Assembly: GCA_903884505.1 (NCBI GenBank)
Contig: CAISET010000002.1
Span: 186,001-250,000 of the forward strand
Source: an uncultured Microcaldota archaeon
Lineage (GTDB): Archaea; Micrarchaeota; Micrarchaeia; Burarchaeales; Fermentimicrarchaeaceae
Direction of reading: 5' to 3'
Length of the DNA: 64,000 nucleotides
Every line of letters begins with the position of its first letter. Position 1 is the stretch's first letter. The notes beneath the pieces were generated by a model. That model ran no database searches and had not been told where the DNA came from. It worked only from the letters and a program-made list of their open reading frames with translations. A program made the translations under genes and the position numbers. Below are positions 1 through 8,300 of the stretch, piece by piece.

Positions 1-1
1 C

Positions 2-2299
2 TCGTTCGAAACGGAGGTCGCTCCTGCGCACGCAACTGCCATCGCGGTCAGCCTGACGCCGGTGCGTGCCGCGTGTGTGAGAGCGCAGCCGGCAGTCGAG
101 ATCCTGCCCAGGGATCGGGCGGGCGAGGTGGGAACGCCCCTGTTTTACCAGGTGGTTGTAACCAACAACGACGGCAGGGAATGCCCTCCGACAGAATTCT
201 CAATGCTTGCGGCCGGGCTAAGGACGGGCTGGGGCTATTCGTTCTCATCCTCACGCCTCATCGTTTCGCCCGGCAAGTCGAACATCACTTTCGTTTCCGT
301 TGAGCCACCTCTCGGGGAGCAGCCCGGCAGCTATAACTTCAAGGTAGAGGTTGCAGACCCGGACGTGCATACCGGCCCGCAGTTCGGCGCGCCGCCGCAG
401 GCCGAGGCGGCCTACAACGTCACGTCGCCCAAGCTTTTCGCGGGACTCGAAGCGGGCCTTCTCGGCAACAGCACCATGCCCGCAGGCCCCCGGGCAGTCT
501 TCGAATTCTACGCACGATATTACGACATCACCAACAGCTCGATAGGTTCCTGCATCATAATAACCGACCTCATAGGCACAAAAGGCGTGCGCATGGCGCC
601 CGACGGTGCGCGCTTCACCCTCCCGCTTAACTTCTCCAGCCGCAGCCCAGGCACATACATGTACCTTATAGAATGCGAGGCGGCGGAGCACAAGCCCCTC
701 GCTTTCACGGGAAACATTACAATCGCTGCACATGCCACCCAGATGCGCTACCCGTCGCTCTCGCTAGCCCCTGCGGCACAGCACGCATCAGGCAACTCAA
801 CCCTGGCGTTTATCGCCCGCACCTCAAACAATGAGATTTGCAACGGGACAAGGCAATTCCTGCTGCGGGCCCAGCCGCCCGAAGGATGGGCTGTGGAATT
901 GGAGGGCAATGCCCCGCGCATCCAATGCGGCGCGGATGCCGACTCGCTCGCACGAATCACGCCGCCCGCAGGCCTCCCGCGCGGCCTCTACTTTATCCCA
1001 GTAACCGCATCCTACTCATCCGGCCCAGGCTTCACGGCAACCTCCTACGCGCTGGTCGCGTCCTCCCAATCGCAGCAGCGCGTCCTCTCATGCCTCTCGG
1101 GGGACGCGGAGGAATCCGCGCAGAACCTCGAGCTTGGCGGCGACCCATGCTCGAACTGGAACGCAGCCCACACTTACCCGCTAAACGCAACAAGCGGGGA
1201 AATCATTTTCGCAGGAAGGACGGCGCTGGAGAACTGCTCAAGCACGGTCGAAATCGAGGCGAGCACGGACAGCGCATCGTTCACAAAAGTCGCAGAGGTT
1301 AAGGCAAACTCCTCAGCCGACTTCAGCGTTGCGATAAACAACACGGGCTACGTGCGGGTGAGGATAGCTGATGACAAGTGCAGGCTCGCCCGCACAGCGC
1401 TCATGTATGGCCCGGATTCCAGCGGCTCGCCGGAGCTTTCGGTCGCAGGCGCGGACTTCCCGGTGCTCGTGCAGGGAAGCAGGGCGGTCGTCACGGCATC
1501 AATCAGGAACTCCGGCCAGTCAACCTATTCTTCCTACACCGCAGGCATTGCGCTGAGGTCGCCCGAAGGCGATACCACGCCTCTTGATTTCAAGACCCTG
1601 CACTCGCATGCTTCCGGCTCGGACCAGGTGGTCACCTTCGGCTTTACGCCGGCCTCCGCAGGCACGTTCGACCTCGTGATAACCGCGGACTACGCGAACG
1701 AGATAAACGAGTCCGACAAGTCGGATAATTCGCTCGTAATCCCCGTCGAGATACTTCCGGCCCCGCAAGCCATCCGCGCAAGCCTTTCGCCCGGCTGGAA
1801 CCTCGTCCCGTTCATCAACGGCATCTCCCCGGCAAATGGCTGCAACCTATCCGACGCCTACGCTTTCGACGCGTCCTCGGCGCGCGCAATCCCGCTCAAC
1901 TCCAGCACGCTCGCATTCATTTCCGATGCAGATTTCAGCAATTTCACAGCCGCCCACGGGGTATCCTCCAGCCCGCGGGATGCAGGCGCATTCGGAGGCG
2001 CCTGGGCCTATTCAGAGGGCGCGTGCGATATCACCTACCCGCTCGAAAACGCATCATCCCAGTCAAGGCAGGCCTTCTCACAACTCGAAGTCCCGCAGGG
2101 CGACAGCCTCATCACAATTCTTCCCTGGATGGCCGGCAACACGCCCCAGAATGTGATGGGCGCCTGCGGCAGCAACACCTGGGAATGGGATGCCACACAG
2201 CAGCGCTGGGCAAAACACGACGCAGATGCCCCATTCTCGGCTGATGATGTGGGCAAGGTCGTCCTCGTCAGGGCAGCCGCCGCGTGCCATCTAGGCTGA
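2..2299 (+). CDS. Large secreted surface protein, 5' end outside window
   Basis: The reading frame is open to the left edge, so the listed start is not the true one; the ORF-track GTG at 62 is internal. About 765 residues are visible. They are rich in Asn-X-Ser/Thr sequons and Ser/Thr/Ala, typical of a glycosylated archaeal exoprotein. A CARDB-like adhesion fold lies at roughly residues 495-600 of the track protein (GSRAVVTASIRNSGQS to NEINESDKSDNSLVIPV). The last ~170 residues start at PGWNLVPFINGI and form a module also found at the C terminus of the 1277-codon surface protein at 5.4-9.2 kb. No C-terminal membrane anchor is visible. Ligand and partner are unknown. An S-layer-associated or adhesin role is inferred from composition and domains. 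Confidence 0.8.
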   Translation, partial: SFETEVAPAHATAIAVSLTPVRAACVRAQPAVEILPRDRAGEVGTPLFYQVVVTNNDGRECPPTEFSMLAAGLRTGWGYSFSSSRLIVSPGKSNITFVSVEPPLGEQPGSYNFKVEVADPDVHTGPQFGAPPQAEAAYNVTSPKLFAGLEAGLLGNSTMPAGPRAVFEFYARYYDITNSSIGSCIIITDLIGTKGVRMAPDGARFTLPLNFSSRSPGTYMYLIECEAAEHKPLAFTGNITIAAHATQMRYPSLSLAPAAQHASGNSTLAFIARTSNNEICNGTRQFLLRAQPPEGWAVELEGNAPRIQCGADADSLARITPPAGLPRGLYFIPVTASYSSGPGFTATSYALVASSQSQQRVLSCLSGDAEESAQNLELGGDPCSNWNAAHTYPLNATSGEIIFAGRTALENCSSTVEIEASTDSASFTKVAEVKANSSADFSVAINNTGYVRVRIADDKCRLARTALMYGPDSSGSPELSVAGADFPVLVQGSRAVVTASIRNSGQSTYSSYTAGIALRSPEGDTTPLDFKTLHSHASGSDQVVTFGFTPASAGTFDLVITADYANEINESDKSDNSLVIPVEILPAPQAIRASLSPGWNLVPFINGISPANGCNLSDAYAFDASSARAIPLNSSTLAFISDADFSNFTAAHGVSSSPRDAGAFGGAWAYSEGACDITYPLENASSQSRQAFSQLEVPQGDSLITILPWMAGNTPQNVMGACGSNTWEWDATQQRWAKHDADAPFSADDVGKVVLVRAAAACHLG

Positions 2300-2346
2300 G
2301 TATGCAAGCAATCCTCCACGCCTGCCATGCTGTCGTCTCGGCTGAA

Positions 2347-3657
2347 CTAGAATTTCTCGAGCACCTTCTCAATAGTCAGAGGCCCCTTCTCCTTCAGGTC
2401 ATACTTCACGCGCACAACGGGCTTGTTTATCTGGAGCAGCTTCCCCAGGTCAATCGGCGTCCCGACAATGACCGAGTCGCAGTCGGCAGCATTGATTGTC
2501 GCCTCAAGCTCCTTTATCTGCTTCAGGCTGTAGCCCATTGCAGGCAGGATTTTCTCGAGGTGCGGGTACTTCGCGTAAGTCCCCTTTATCGAGCCAATCG
2601 CCCATTTCCTGGCGTCAACAACCTCCTTCGCGCCAAACCTAACCGCAGCAACGGAGCCCGCCCCGTATTTCATCCCCCCATGAGTGAGCGTCGGCCCGTC
2701 TTCGACCACCAGCACCCTCTTCCCCTTAATCATCGATGGGTTCGCCACGCTTATTTCCGAGTCCGCGAGCAGGATTTTCGCCCGCGGGTTCATCCTCGCA
2801 ATATTGTTCTTTACGGTTTCCACATCCTCCGGCTTCGCGGAATCGACCTTGTTTATCACGACAACATCGGCCATCCTCACGTTCGTCTCCCCGGGGTAAT
2901 ACTTCATCTCGTGCCCTGCCCTGTGCGGGTCAGCGACAACAATGAGCAGGTCGGGCTTGTAGAAAGAAGTGTCGTTGTTCCCGCCGTCCCATACAACCAC
3001 GTCAGCCTCCTTCTCCGCCTCGCGCAGGATAGCGCCATAATCCACTCCAGCGTAAAGCACGGTCCCGCTCGCTATGTGCAGCTCGTACTCCTCCCTCTCC
3101 TCAATCGTGCACTTGTACTTGTCCATGTCCTTCAGCGCAGCGAACCTCTCAACCGCCTGCTCAGCGAGGTCGCCGTAGGGCATCGGGTGCCTCACAACGA
3201 CCGGCTTCAGCCCCTTCTTCTTCAAAACCTCCACAACCTTCCGAGTGGTCTGACTTTTTCCGGAGCCCGTGCGCACGGCGCAGACGGCAATCACCGGCTT
3301 CGTCGACTTCAGCATTGTCTGCCCCACGCCCATGAGCCAGAAGTCCGCCCCAGCAGCATTGCAGATGCTCGCCTTGTGCATCACTTCCTCATGCGGCAGG
3401 TCGCTGTAAGCCATCACGCATACGTCCGCCTTCAGCCTCGCAATCAAGGCGGGCAGTTCGGCCTCGTCATAAATCGCAATGCCCCCTGGATACTGCTTCC
3501 CCGCGAGCACGGCGGGGTATTTCCTTCCTGCAATATCCGGAATCTGTGCCGCTGTGAAGGCAACAACCCTGTACTCGCTGTTCTCCCTGAAAAAAAGGTT
3601 GAAGTTGTGGAAGTCCCTCCCAGCTGCGCCGATTATAATTACATCTCGTTTTGCCAT
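2347..3657 (-). CDS. cpgS: Cyclic 2,3-diphosphoglycerate synthetase-like P-loop protein
   Basis: The 436-residue product matches the cyclic 2,3-diphosphoglycerate synthetase family along its length: an N-terminal AAGRDFHNFN Rossmann-like motif, a central P-loop AVRTGSGKSQTTRKV, VVRHPMPYGDL, the WDGGNND block, PGETNVRMADVVVINKVD and VLVVEDGPTLTHGGM. In methanogens this enzyme makes cyclic 2,3-bisphosphoglycerate from 2,3-bisphosphoglycerate with ATP. In other lineages homologues are annotated by similarity only, so the exact substrate here is uncertain. I chose the internal ATG at 3657 over the track start (3720) because AAGRDF normally sits near the N terminus and because a TTTAAA box lies ~26 bases upstream, which implies a leaderless mRNA. 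It is transcribed divergently from the gene at 3709 from the same TTTAAA. Confidence 0.85.
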   Translation of the reverse strand: MAKRDVIIIGAAGRDFHNFNLFFRENSEYRVVAFTAAQIPDIAGRKYPAVLAGKQYPGGIAIYDEAELPALIARLKADVCVMAYSDLPHEEVMHKASICNAAGADFWLMGVGQTMLKSTKPVIAVCAVRTGSGKSQTTRKVVEVLKKKGLKPVVVRHPMPYGDLAEQAVERFAALKDMDKYKCTIEEREEYELHIASGTVLYAGVDYGAILREAEKEADVVVWDGGNNDTSFYKPDLLIVVADPHRAGHEMKYYPGETNVRMADVVVINKVDSAKPEDVETVKNNIARMNPRAKILLADSEISVANPSMIKGKRVLVVEDGPTLTHGGMKYGAGSVAAVRFGAKEVVDARKWAIGSIKGTYAKYPHLEKILPAMGYSLKQIKELEATINAADCDSVIVGTPIDLGKLLQINKPVVRVKYDLKEKGPLTIEKVLEKF

Positions 3658-3679
3658 GCTAAAAGTTTTCCCGCAATGC

Positions 3680-3685
3680 TTTAAA
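3680..3685. promoter_or_regulatory. Shared palindromic TATA box TTTAAA for a divergent pair
   Basis: TTTAAA is its own reverse complement. It lies ~26 bases from the ATG at 3657 on the minus strand and ~27 bases from the ATG at 3709 on the plus strand. This is archaeal TATA-to-start spacing for leaderless transcripts in both directions. No other TATA-like sequence fits either gene in the 51-bp interval. Confidence 0.7.
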
Positions 3686-3708
3686 TCTAGAACGCCCAAT
3701 CCACTTCC

Positions 3709-4779
3709 ATGCGCCTGCAAACCGCGTTCATACTCCTCCTGCTGGCATCCATATTCGCCTACGCAGACCCGATGCCGCCAGTCCTTCCGGAGAATTCAGT
3801 CAGCTACGATTTCATCGCATATGAGTCATCGCAGGGAGCCCCAATCTCAAACGCAGTCATCCTGCTGAAATCATCCAGCGGCGATTTTCTCGCAGTCACG
3901 GATGAGGCGGGCGCATTCTCAGCAAGCCTTCCTTCAGCGATTTCAACTGTTGACATAGGCGCTGACTACGACTCAACCCCCGGCTATGATCTCATGGCTT
4001 CCAATATCCGCCTCTCCAATGCTTCAGCCCAGCGCGTTAGCTTCATCCCGGCAGGAACTATCTCAGGCAGCATCAGGGACGCAAATGGCGTTCCGGTTCC
4101 TGGGGCCCTGGTCTCCATAGCATGCCAAGGCTACTCGGAATCCACCTCATCCGATTCCGCTGGCATTTTCGGGTTCGACTTTGCGCCTGCCGGGGATTGC
4201 GAAGTCTCATCCCAGCCAGTGGGCAGAACCGCAGCAATCCGCGTAATCCAGGGCCAAATTTCATCCATTGAGCTCACGCCGCCCATTCCAGCACCACCTG
4301 CAGCAACGCCTGCCCCGCAGCAGAGCAGCACATGGCTGGTAATAGGCGCATTGTTCGCGGGCATCATAGTTGCGGTAATCATCATAATCGGACTCGTCCT
4401 CGCCGCATTCTGGCTCCTCCGCAATTCCATGGGCCAGATGGAAGAAACCGCGGCAAAAGAGGTGGAGGAACTGCCGTTCGTCCCCGCAGAAAAGCCGAGG
4501 CCCGCAGCACGGGCCCACGCCGCTCCGGCGGCAACGGAACCAACGCCAGGCCAGCTCGACATAATGCAGACCCTTTCAAAGCGCGAGTACGACATTACAA
4601 GCCTGCTGATTAAGAGCGGCGGGAGGATGCGCGCATCCAAGATACGCTACTCCCTATTAATCCCGAAGACCTCCTTCTTCCGCATCCTAAATTCCCTTCA
4701 GGCAAAGATGATAATAGAGAAAGAAAAATACGAAAATAGCCCTGAAATCCGGCTTACCAGTTGGTTCATGTCCAAATAG
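3709..4779 (+). CDS. Membrane-tethered winged-helix protein with carboxypeptidase-regulatory-like ectodomain
   Basis: The 356-residue protein has an N-terminal signal peptide (MRLQTAFILLLLASIFAYA), then an ectodomain with two carboxypeptidase-regulatory-like beta-sandwich stretches (the second around GTISGSIRDANGVPVPGALVS). A Pro/Ala linker leads to one strong transmembrane helix at about residues 208-236. An acidic/Pro-rich cytoplasmic linker ends in a C-terminal winged helix (TLSKREYDITSLLIKSGGRMRAS to the end), resembling MarR/IclR-like HTHs of archaeal membrane regulators. The layout suggests an outside sensor passing a signal to a DNA-binding domain. The start is supported by the TTTAAA 27 bases upstream. 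The signal sensed and target genes are unknown. Confidence 0.75.
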   Translation: MRLQTAFILLLLASIFAYADPMPPVLPENSVSYDFIAYESSQGAPISNAVILLKSSSGDFLAVTDEAGAFSASLPSAISTVDIGADYDSTPGYDLMASNIRLSNASAQRVSFIPAGTISGSIRDANGVPVPGALVSIACQGYSESTSSDSAGIFGFDFAPAGDCEVSSQPVGRTAAIRVIQGQISSIELTPPIPAPPAATPAPQQSSTWLVIGALFAGIIVAVIIIIGLVLAAFWLLRNSMGQMEETAAKEVEELPFVPAEKPRPAARAHAAPAATEPTPGQLDIMQTLSKREYDITSLLIKSGGRMRASKIRYSLLIPKTSFFRILNSLQAKMIIEKEKYENSPEIRLTSWFMSK

Positions 4780-4840
4780 CCAATTGGAACGATTTTCTTC
4801 CGATTTAAGCCAAACCAAGCCAACTGGAACGTTTTCTTCC
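4757..4840. repeat. Three CCARYTGG elements and a 21-bp near-direct repeat
   Basis: CCAGTTGG (4757-4764, inside the 3' end of the membrane-HTH gene), CCAATTGG (4780-4787) and CCAACTGG (4820-4827) are three near-palindromic octamers. The last two extend into a near-direct repeat, CCAAyTGGAACG(a)TTTTCTTCC, 40 bp apart. The T-rich halves could also act as transcription terminators for the upstream gene. Operator function for the adjacent winged-helix protein is inference. Confidence 0.45.
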
Positions 4841-5360
4841 CACTTTTCCCACCCAAACTATAAGTAGGAGTTTCGGCACAATATAGCTGGAAGTGCGCAA
4901 AGCACAGGGCTTCTGCGCATGAAATAAATTGTCTGGAACGTGTGCGCGAGCAACATGCGCAAAGCGCATGTTTGGAAATGAACGCACAAACCAGCCAGGC
5001 AAAAACCGCAACAATCATGTGCAGGCAAACAAAATCTGAGCATGCAAGCAGACAGCAAAAAACACACAACAAGCATGCGCAGGCAAACAGCAAAAAATGC
5101 GCAACCAGGCAAGCATGCCTGGGATGAACGCACGAAACAAAAACATTTGCGCGAACAGGCATGCAAACTTTGCGCAAGAACTTGCAGCCAAAAAACCGCA
5201 AGCAAAAGACTTGCACAAAAAATGTGCGCGGCCCTGTGATAAAAGCCGCAAGCGCAAACCGCGCATGGCTGCACATAATCGTGGTCCCGGAATGCGAGTG
5301 CAAAGCCCCCGGGTCCGCGCAATCGCGCAGTAATAGGATATTAGAAACGTGGTGGTGAAA
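4841..5360 (+). other. Long non-coding, T-poor leader region upstream of the surface-layer-like gene
   Basis: No convincing gene lies here, although the track shows long overlapping minus-strand ORFs; these arise because the plus strand from ~4920 to 5230 is almost free of T. The stretch contains recurring words (GCGCAA, GCATGC, CAGGCAAACA, AAAACCGCAA, GAACGCACRAA). It also holds two clean hairpins, AACATGCGC-aaa-GCGCATGTT (4952-4972) and CCAGGCA-agca-TGCCTGG (5105-5122). A TATA-like ACTATAAGTA at ~4857-4866 could start a ~470-nt leader reaching the gene at 5361; a weaker box, TGATAAAAG, lies near 5237. A structured 5' UTR or a separate non-coding RNA are both possible. Confidence 0.4.
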
Positions 5361-8300
5361 ATGGCAGGAAAAAATGCAGTCGTATGTCTCGTAGCCCTGG
5401 TAGCATTAGCCGGGCTCGTTTTCGCTACAAGCGACGGCTCGCCGCTTCAGTTCTCGCAGGCCGTGAAGAAGTTCACCGCCAGCGACTTCCCTACGCTAGC
5501 GACCGGCGCCATCACGGACACTTATGCGAACGTCGCCTACACCGAGGAGCAGTCTCTTTGGGTCAGGGCGCTAACGAAGTACGATAGCAATGTAAAGCGT
5601 GTTATCAGCAATAATGCCGACCTCGCCTACCAGCTGAAGTTCACCCAAGACCAGTATGGCATTCCGGTCGCAACCTGCAATCCGAGCAACGGCGCTATCC
5701 GCGGGGACGACCCGCTTTATGATTCGGCCAGCTGCTCCGAATCCGACAGGACCGACAGGCACCGCGTCCAGATAAAGTTCCTGAGCGGTCTGCTTGACAA
5801 CTATATAATCTCGGAGATGAGCCCGCCGTTTTCGACTGTGACGACCGCGAATGATGACAGCAGCGGCATGGCAACCGGAGGCTCGGTGCAGCTGGCTAAG
5901 GAGTCGGCATACGGTGTCGTCCATGTTAACGAGAGCCTTTCAACCGGCTCCTACTATGTGGAGCTAGCAGACATTACGGTTCCGACTACGACAATCCCGG
6001 ACGGCCTGGCTTCAATCCAGATATACGATATGAGCAACAACCTGCTAAAAGAGGACCACGTCGCAGAAGGTCAGACCTATGTCTGGACCGCGCCAGACGG
6101 CTCAAAGGTTTACGTCCATGTATACAAAAACAATCCAGGCATCTATCCGATCGCCAGGTGGTCTGAGATGGCAATCTTCTCCAAAGTCTTCAATCTTATA
6201 GACGGGCAATCCGTTTCGGATGACTGCTCGACTTGGAAGGTCTCGCTGGCATGGAAGAACAAAGACCCATCTAAGAATTCGAAGTACGTAGACTCGCTCA
6301 GGCAAATCATCCTTAGGAGCGAGGGCAACAACCAGAACACGAACATGGTCGACGGAGACACGCTGAACATAATCTGCAGCCCGGTCGTTTGGCAGCTCCA
6401 GTACAACGGCCTGACGTGCAGTGACCCAGGCGACTACGATGCACTCGGGTTTAGCATCGTGCAAAGAAGCTTCCATCTGAGCAAGAGCCCGGGCGTTTCG
6501 GACTGCGCCGGCAACACCAGGCTGTTTAACGCCACCGTGCTGCGCGTAACGAGCGGACTGAGCCAGCCATTTACCCTAACAGGCCCGCAGAGCGACCAGG
6601 TCTCGACCTTCTATGTGAATCTCGGAAGCAACCTCCTCAACACATCCTACGGAGGCAGCATCAACGTGGGCGGCGCACAGTCAGTGGCCCTAACGCCAAT
6701 CGGCACATGGGGCTCGCAGACAAAGTTCACAGTTGTTGGCCTCGACCAGAACGGCGACCTTGTCTACAGCACTGAAACGGCATCAACAACCGGCTCCGAC
6801 CCGGTGATTCTACTTCCGTCAGAACAGGGCAAGAGCTTCGCATCCGTCACTTCGCTCACTGCAACCGGCGGAACGGGCGGGACGAATTTCATCCTGAACT
6901 GGAGCGGCGGCACCAATAGGATGAGAATAGGTGCGTACAATGATGCCGGCGAGGTCATCTGGGTGCAGATGGGCCAGGCGGACTGTGACTTCCGCATGCA
7001 GCCCACCGGCATAGAGTATGACTCCGGTGACGGCTATGGGCAGCCGTTCGGTTTCGGCTCAGGTGCAGCCGGCTCCAGCCTCGGCTGGTGCAGCGCGGGT
7101 GCGGGCTGCCAGACCGGCAACCATAACGGCGTGCAGAATGGACGGCAGCTCGCCCTCCGGGAGAGCGCAGACAACGACCTCGCCCACTACGACTACCTGA
7201 GGCTTGGCATTAGCGAGACTGACGCTGCGAACCCGTCCTACCAATTCACAAATCCCAATTCAATAAGCTACGCCGACACGGGCGTGGGCCCGGGCCAATA
7301 CGACGGCCAGCAAACAACGGGGTTCATAACCGAGAGAGGCACCAAATTCACCTCAATCTCTACGACGTCTGCTACTCTGAAATCAGCAAAAAAAGTCTGC
7401 GAAGCGCAGTACTTCGTCAAGACCTCCGGGACGCAGATAAATGAGCCGGTGCAGGTCGGCCCGCTCGGGGAAGGCGAGTCAAGCGCAGGCCTTACCGGCG
7501 GCACCGCCATACAGGTGACCCAAATCGCCGAGGACGTTGGCACCTGTACAGCCTGCGCAGGAGGGGCCTTTGGGACATGTGCAATCAGCAACGAGAAGGT
7601 ATGGCTCAACGTCCAAGAATCCGGGTCTGCGCCCTTCTCCGTAGGCCCGCTTGCCGAGGGCGAAAGCACTGTAGGCCTTCCGGACGGCGTAGTAATAAAA
7701 GTCACGCAAATCAGCGAGGACGTCGGCACCTGCACCGCTTCAGGCAATTGCGGCGAAGGGGGCAGTGCAGGAACATGCGCAATCACCAACGAGAAGGTGT
7801 GGCTGAACGTCACCCTGCCCGGGCAGTTCCCGGGCGCAGTCGAGTTCAGGACCCTTATCAACGATTGGGTTGACCGAAAGCTCGAGAACAGGGACCAGGC
7901 GGGCTCGGTGGATATATACCCATGGTCGTACAGCCCGTATCCTACCCCGACTCCGACACCACGCCCGTCACCAACGCCAACCCCCACACCAACACCACGT
8001 CCCTCACCAACGGCAACGCCCACGGTGACGCCCTTGCCAACAACCCCACCCATCGCGAACGAATTCGCGATCGGCAGCTATATCCACCTGCTTTCCGGTG
8101 ACATCAACGGGCAGAGTGTCCAGATGGGAATACACGTTGCACCTGGCCAGCATCTTTCCGGGTCCTTCACAGTGGATGTGCAGAACAACGCCGGTGGAAA
8201 CGCCGTTTTCCTCACTGAGGCTACCCCGAACTGGGGCAACCCCGCGACTTCCTATTGGCAGCTGAACGGTCCTGACCAAGGCGTCAATACCGTGACCGTG

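Noticed and set aside
2284-3684. 466-aa plus-strand ORF
   Set aside because: Exact antisense of the cyclic diphosphoglycerate synthetase-like gene, a common artefact in GC-rich sequence.
4698-5303. 201-aa minus-strand Cys/Phe-rich ORF
   Set aside because: It exists because the plus strand is nearly free of T, so the minus strand lacks stop codons. Composition is not protein-like, and a second overlapping ORF (4858-5322) is just as long in another frame.
7268-8053. 261-aa minus-strand ORF with long GVGVGVG runs
   Set aside because: Antisense of the Pro-Thr linker of the surface protein; no independent coding signal.
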